9,476 nucleotides of DNA from Gammaproteobacteria bacterium (GTDB taxonomy: Bacteria > Pseudomonadota > Gammaproteobacteria > Chromatiales > Chromatiaceae). Positions 6,535 to 9,476 of the stretch are shown in pieces. A program made the position numbers and the translations under genes. The stretch lies in the NCBI GenBank assembly GCA_006227775.1, contig SBFV01000352.1, positions 1 through 9,476 of the forward strand, read 5' to 3'. Positions within the stretch are counted from its first letter, which is position 1; each line of letters starts with the position of its first letter. The notes below the pieces were generated by a model. That model searched no databases, was not told where the DNA came from, and saw only the letters and a list, made by a program, of their open reading frames with translations.

Positions 6535-7492
6535 GGCTGTCCTTGGCGCCCGAGGCCTGCTGCCAGGCATCGTAGGCGTCGATGATCCGGGCCACCAGGG
6601 GGTGGCGAACCACGTCGTCGTTCCGGAACTCGGTGAAGGCAATGCCGCGCACGTCCCTGAGGATCTGGCGCGCTTCCACCAGGCCGCTCTTCTGGCCACG
6701 GGCCAGATCGATCTGGGTAATGTCGCCGGTGACCACCGCCTTGGAGCCGAAGCCGATGCGGGTGAGGAACATCTTCATCTGTTCCGGCGTGCTGTTTTGG
6801 GCCTCGTCCAGAATGATGAAGGCGTGGTTGAGGGTGCGGCCGCGCATGAAGGCCAGGGGTGCGATCTCGATGACCTGGCGCTCGAAGGCCCGGGTGGCCT
6901 TGTCGAAGCCCATCAGGTCATAGAGGGCATCGTAGAGGGGGCGCAGGTAGGGGTCCACCTTCTGAACCAGGTCGCCGGGAAGGAAGCCCAGACGCTCGCC
7001 GGCCTCGACGGCGGGGCGGACCAGGACGATGCGCTTGACCAGGTCCCGCTCCAGGGCATCCACCGCGCCGGCCACGGCGAGATAGGTCTTGCCGGTGCCG
7101 GCGGGGCCGATGCCGAAGGTGATGTCGTGCTCCTGGATCTGGCGGATGTACTGGTTCTGCCGGGCGGTTCGCCCATGCAGGCCCTGCCGGCGCGTCATCA
7201 GCACCGGCATGTTGTCCTCCGTCTCCTCGCTCGGCTCGGGCTTGTGCGCCACCTCTACCAGGGCGAGTTGGATGTCGTCGATGTCCAGGGGCTTGCGGGC
7301 GCGCTGGTAGAAGTCCTTCAGCAGCAGGGCGGCCCTTTCCACCTGGGGGTCGGGGCCGGTGAGATTGAAGACCTCGCCCCGGCGGGCGATGTTCACGTTC
7401 AGGGCCGTCTCGATCTGGCGCAGGTTTTCGTCAAGGACGCCGCAGAGGTTGGCCAGGCGATGGTTGTCGGTGGGGGTGAACTTGACCTGCAT
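6524..7492 (-). CDS. ybeZ: PhoH-like ATPase (YbeZ)
   Basis: This 322-residue protein has the PhoH P-loop ATPase domain, related to superfamily 1 helicase cores; YbeZ proteins interact with YbeY and are thought to act in RNA metabolism. Walker A is GPAGTGKT at 129-136 and Walker B FIILDEAQN at 225-233, with VLVRPAVEAGERLGFLPG and AVVTGDITQIDL as further family signatures. The N-terminal 90 residues form the usual small RNA-binding-like region of the YbeZ/PhoL type. The start ATG shares one base with the miaB stop (TGATG), and no strong Shine-Dalgarno is seen, so translation is probably coupled to miaB. The length is close to that of relatives. Confidence 0.93.
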   Translation of the reverse strand: MQVKFTPTDNHRLANLCGVLDENLRQIETALNVNIARRGEVFNLTGPDPQVERAALLLKDFYQRARKPLDIDDIQLALVEVAHKPEPSEETEDNMPVLMTRRQGLHGRTARQNQYIRQIQEHDITFGIGPAGTGKTYLAVAGAVDALERDLVKRIVLVRPAVEAGERLGFLPGDLVQKVDPYLRPLYDALYDLMGFDKATRAFERQVIEIAPLAFMRGRTLNHAFIILDEAQNSTPEQMKMFLTRIGFGSKAVVTGDITQIDLARGQKSGLVEARQILRDVRGIAFTEFRNDDVVRHPLVARIIDAYDAWQQASGAKDSHGD

Positions 7493-8844
7493 CAGGCGGC
7501 TTCGGCAACCATGAGGATCTCCCCGCGCAGGCTGTTGGGCAGGGCCCGGGTGATGCGCACATCGACGAAATGGCCGATCAGGCGCGGGTGGCCGGCAAAG
7601 TTGACGACACGGTTGTTCTCGGTGCGCCCGGCCAGTTCCTGGGCATCCTTCTTCGATGGGCCTTCCACCAGCACCCGCTGCACGCTGCCCACCATGGCCG
7701 CGCTGTAGGCCTTGACCTGCCTGTCCAACTGGGCCTGGAGGCGATAGAGGCGCTGCAGCTTCTCCTCCTGGGGCACGTCGTCGTGGAGGGAGGCCGCCGG
7801 CGTGCCGGGCCGCGGACTGTAGACGAAGCTGAAGGAGTGGTCGAAGTTGACCTCCTCCAGGAGGCGCAGGATCGCCTCGAAGTCGGCCTCGGTCTCACCG
7901 GGGAAGCCGACGATGAAGTCGGTGGCCAGGGCGATATCGGGTCGGGCCTCGCGGAGCCGACGGATGATGGACTTGTATTCCAGGACCGTGTAGCCCCGCT
8001 TCATCGCGGCGAGGATGCGGTCTGAGCCGGACTGGACGGGCAGGTGCAGATGGGAGACGAGCTTGGGGACCTTGGCGTAGACGTCGATCAGGCGTTGGGT
8101 GAATTCGCGCGGATGGGAGGTGGTGTAGCGGATGCGCTCGATGCCGGGAACCTCCGCCACCAACTCCAAGAGCAGGGCGAAGTCGGCCACCTCGCCGTCG
8201 GACCCTTCCGCCTTGTTCATCAGGCCACGGTAGGCGTTGACGTTCTGGCCGAGCAGGGTGACTTCCTTCACGCCCTGGCCAGCCAGGTGGGCCACCTCGG
8301 TCAGGACGTCCTCAAGGGGCCGGGAGACCTCCTCGCCGCGGGTATAGGGCACGACGCAGAAGGTGCAGTACTTGCTGCAGCCCTCCATGATGGAGACAAA
8401 GGCGGTTGCGCCCTCCACCCTGGCTGGCGGCAGGTTGTCGAACTTCTCGATCTCCGGGAAGCTGATATCCACCTGGGCCCGGCCTGAATCCTTGCGGCGC
8501 ACCAGCATCTGGGGCAGGCGGTGCAGGGTCTGGGGCCCGAATACCAGGTCGACGTAGGGCGCCCGCTGGACGATGGCCGCCCCCTCCTGGCTGGCGACGC
8601 AGCCGCCGACCCCGATGATCAGGTCAGGATTCCTCTGTTTCAGGTGCTTGACCATGCCCAGGTCGGTGAACACCTTCTCCTGGGCCTTCTCCCGCACCGA
8701 GCAGGTATTGAACAGGATGACGTCCGCCTCTTCCGGATTCTCGGTCGTCTCGTAGGCCTCGGCGCCCAGTACGTCGGCCATCTTGGCCGAGTCGTACTCG
8801 TTCATCTGGCAGCCGAAGGTCTTGATGAATACTTTGCGGGTCAT
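7492..8844 (-). CDS. miaB: tRNA-2-methylthio-N6-dimethylallyladenosine synthase MiaB
   Basis: This 450-residue radical SAM enzyme adds a methylthio group to i6A37 of tRNAs that read codons starting with U. It carries two Fe-S clusters. One is bound by Cys12, Cys48 and Cys82 in the N-terminal UPF0004 domain. The other is bound by CSKYCTFC (Cys156, Cys160, Cys163) in the radical SAM domain. A TRAM domain occupies about the last 70 residues. The N-terminus (RKVFIKTFGCQMNEYDSAKM) matches E. coli MiaB closely, which fixes the ATG at 8842-8844 although no clear Shine-Dalgarno precedes it. It heads the miaB-ybeZ-ybeY-corC operon, 82 bp after the tRNA-Met gene. The later co-oriented gene ygfZ encodes a protein known to support MiaB activity in E. 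coli. Confidence 0.97.
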   Translation of the reverse strand: MTRKVFIKTFGCQMNEYDSAKMADVLGAEAYETTENPEEADVILFNTCSVREKAQEKVFTDLGMVKHLKQRNPDLIIGVGGCVASQEGAAIVQRAPYVDLVFGPQTLHRLPQMLVRRKDSGRAQVDISFPEIEKFDNLPPARVEGATAFVSIMEGCSKYCTFCVVPYTRGEEVSRPLEDVLTEVAHLAGQGVKEVTLLGQNVNAYRGLMNKAEGSDGEVADFALLLELVAEVPGIERIRYTTSHPREFTQRLIDVYAKVPKLVSHLHLPVQSGSDRILAAMKRGYTVLEYKSIIRRLREARPDIALATDFIVGFPGETEADFEAILRLLEEVNFDHSFSFVYSPRPGTPAASLHDDVPQEEKLQRLYRLQAQLDRQVKAYSAAMVGSVQRVLVEGPSKKDAQELAGRTENNRVVNFAGHPRLIGHFVDVRITRALPNSLRGEILMVAEAA

Positions 8845-8874
8845 GACTGCGTTACGGCCGGATGGATCAGCATG

Positions 8875-8903
8875 ATTATCCGTCAGCAGCGGGGAAGGGA
8901 CCA
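8875..8903 (-). promoter_or_regulatory. Weak candidate promoter for the miaB operon
   Basis: GATAAT at 8875-8880 on the minus strand matches the -10 consensus at 5 of 6 positions and would place the start about 24 bases before the miaB ATG. The hexamer 17 bases upstream, TGGTCC (8898-8903), is a poor -35. Read-through from the tRNA-Met promoter is an equally good source of transcription, since only a short T-run and no separate hairpin follows the tRNA. Confidence 0.3.
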
Positions 8904-8926
8904 GGGTATATGAGGCATGGAGAAAA

Positions 8927-9003
8927 TGGTGGTGATGGGCAGAATTGAACTGCCGACCTGCGGGTTATGAATCCGCCGCTCTAACCAACTGAGCTACATC
9001 ACC
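8927..9003 (-). tRNA. tRNA-Met (CAU), elongator type
   Basis: The 77-nt cloverleaf reads on the minus strand. The acceptor stem GGTGATG/CATCACC pairs perfectly, with discriminator A and an encoded CCA (8927-8929). The D stem is GCTC/GAGC, and the T stem GGCAG/CTGCC encloses the loop TTCAATT. The anticodon CAU is at 8967-8969 in the loop TTCATAA. The complete first acceptor pair G1-C72 rules out an initiator tRNA. An Ile2 (lysidine) tRNA also has a CAU anticodon, but acceptor pairs G4-C69 and A5-U68 differ from the C4-G69/C5-G68 of E. coli Ile2, so Met is preferred. One anticodon-stem pair, A31-C39, is mismatched. Confidence 0.92.
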
Positions 9004-9016
9004 CCGGCTTCCCGGC

Positions 9017-9037
9017 ATGTTGCGCACCAGCGCACAT
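9017..9037 (-). other. Hairpin in the leader of the tRNA-Met transcript
   Basis: TGCGC (9021-9025) and GCGCA (9030-9034) pair across a four-base loop. CAT/ATG can extend the stem past one bulged base. It lies 14 bases upstream of the mature tRNA 5' end and may assist or delay 5' processing. No T-run follows on the minus strand, so it is not a terminator for that strand. Confidence 0.35.
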
Positions 9038-9068
9038 TTTCTTGACGGGAAGGAAAAACGAGCCGCGC

Positions 9069-9097
9069 ATTATCCGAATAGGGTCTTGAAATGTCAA
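9069..9097 (-). promoter_or_regulatory. Strong sigma70-type promoter for tRNA-Met
   Basis: On the minus strand TTGACA (9092-9097, perfect -35) and GATAAT (9069-9074, 5 of 6) are 17 bases apart, the optimal spacing. The bases after the -10 are GCGCGGC, a GC-rich discriminator like those of stable RNA promoters under stringent control. A start near 9062 gives a leader of about 58 bases. The -35 contains the TGA stop codon of the upstream gluQ gene. Confidence 0.75.
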
Positions 9098-9476
9098 GGA
9101 TTACAAGGGCTTGCCGGGATGCGTCGGCCACGGATGGGTGGCAGCTGACGGTGCGGCCATTGTTGCCGTGCCCAGGCCCAGAATTCGGGGACAGACACCA
9201 CCCTCCGGTTTGATGCCATGCCCAGGAATTCAAGGGCGGACTGCAGGCTCGGGAGTGGCCTTGCGGGATCAATAGGAGCGGCGAGGGTTTGCTTGCTCAG
9301 CTTCAGGCCATCATTGTCGAGTGCGACAGGCAGGTGCATGTAGGTCGGGGTCGGCAAGCCAAAACAATGCTGCAACGCAATCTGCCGCGGCGTTGAGGTC
9401 AACAGGTCGGCGCCCCGGACAACGTGGGTGATGCCTTGTGCAGCATCGTCGACCACAACCGCAAGCTGGTAGGTAT
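9094..9476 (-). CDS. gluQ: Glutamyl-Q tRNA(Asp) synthetase, C-terminal part (partial at 5' end)
   Basis: The gene is read leftward and continues past the right edge; the frame is open to the window end (TYQLAVVVDDAAQG) and stops at TGA (9094-9096). GluQ-RS is a glutamyl-tRNA synthetase paralogue that attaches glutamate to queuosine 34 of tRNA-Asp and lacks an anticodon-binding domain. The visible 127 residues include the family segments THVVRGADLL, STPRQIALQ, PTPTYMHLPV and the KMSKS-like motif LKLSKQ, then a short tail. The end soon after KLSKQ, without an anticodon-binding domain, distinguishes it from GltX. The full protein would be about 300 residues, so roughly the C-terminal 40 percent is here. 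The N-terminal HIGH-like motif cannot be checked. Confidence 0.9.
   Translation of the reverse strand, partial: TYQLAVVVDDAAQGITHVVRGADLLTSTPRQIALQHCFGLPTPTYMHLPVALDNDGLKLSKQTLAAPIDPARPLPSLQSALEFLGMASNRRVVSVPEFWAWARQQWPHRQLPPIRGRRIPASPCNP

Noticed and set aside
6535..6699. Longer N-terminus for ybeY
   Set aside because: It would overlap the phoH-like gene deeply and add low-complexity Arg/Ser sequence. The ATG at 6534 has a good ribosome binding site and gives the normal YbeY length.
6410..7708. A 432-codon open frame on the plus strand opposite ybeY and the phoH-like gene
   Set aside because: It spans the boundaries of several well-identified genes and its translation has no family resemblance. 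It is a reverse-strand shadow caused by high GC content.
8927..9003. Reading the CAU tRNA as tRNA-Ile2 or initiator tRNA
   Set aside because: The paired G1-C72 excludes initiator. The acceptor pairs at 4-69 and 5-68 differ from those of E. coli Ile2, so elongator Met is favoured, though modification data would be decisive.
8994..9272. A 92-codon minus-strand frame covering the tRNA promoter and the end of gluQ
   Set aside because: It runs through the tRNA promoter and tRNA 5' end and overlaps gluQ in another frame, with no recognisable domain.

Overview
The window is about 9.5 kb of GC-rich chromosomal DNA, densely packed with housekeeping genes. It most likely comes from a betaproteobacterium, perhaps Rhodocyclales or Nitrosomonadales. 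The evidence is the order envC - S41 peptidase - moeB, a DUF4936-type gene next to ygfZ, a SlmA-type regulator, and the miaB - phoH-like - ybeY - corC block. No phage, insertion sequence, CRISPR or defence gene is visible. The genus-level placement is inference.

Left part, plus strand (1-3123): the C-terminal end of an EnvC-type amidase activator, a complete periplasmic S41 (CtpA-type) protease, and a small 132-residue protein of unknown function with a possible ferredoxin-like fold. An 80-bp stretch of GTGA/TCAC inverted repeats follows, then a MoeB/ThiF-family sulfur-carrier adenylyltransferase. The first three genes are tightly spaced and look like one operon concerned with the cell envelope.

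Middle part, minus strand (3120-5141): a probable three-gene operon, ygfZ - DUF4936 gene - slmA, read leftward from a candidate promoter at about 5113-5141. The first two genes overlap through GTGA, and slmA starts 12 bp after the second. slmA meets moeB tail to tail with interlocked stop codons and no intergenic space.

Right part, minus strand (5253-9476): the conserved operon miaB - phoH-like (ybeZ) - ybeY - corC (ybeX), with each junction overlapping by 1 to 11 bp. The lnt gene that often follows corC is absent here. Upstream lies an elongator-type tRNA-Met(CAU) with encoded CCA. Its strong sigma70-type promoter has a -35 box that contains the stop codon of the next gene, a GluQ-RS cut by the window edge.

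Functionally the right two thirds is rich in RNA and translation genes: GluQ-RS, tRNA-Met, MiaB, YbeY and YgfZ. YgfZ is known in E. coli to support MiaB, so finding the two on the same strand about 2.4 kb apart is suggestive. I found no clearly novel system. The best leads are the GTGA/TCAC repeat, the uncharacterised 132-residue gene, the replacement of lnt by ygfZ-DUF4936-slmA, and the stop codon embedded in the tRNA promoter.
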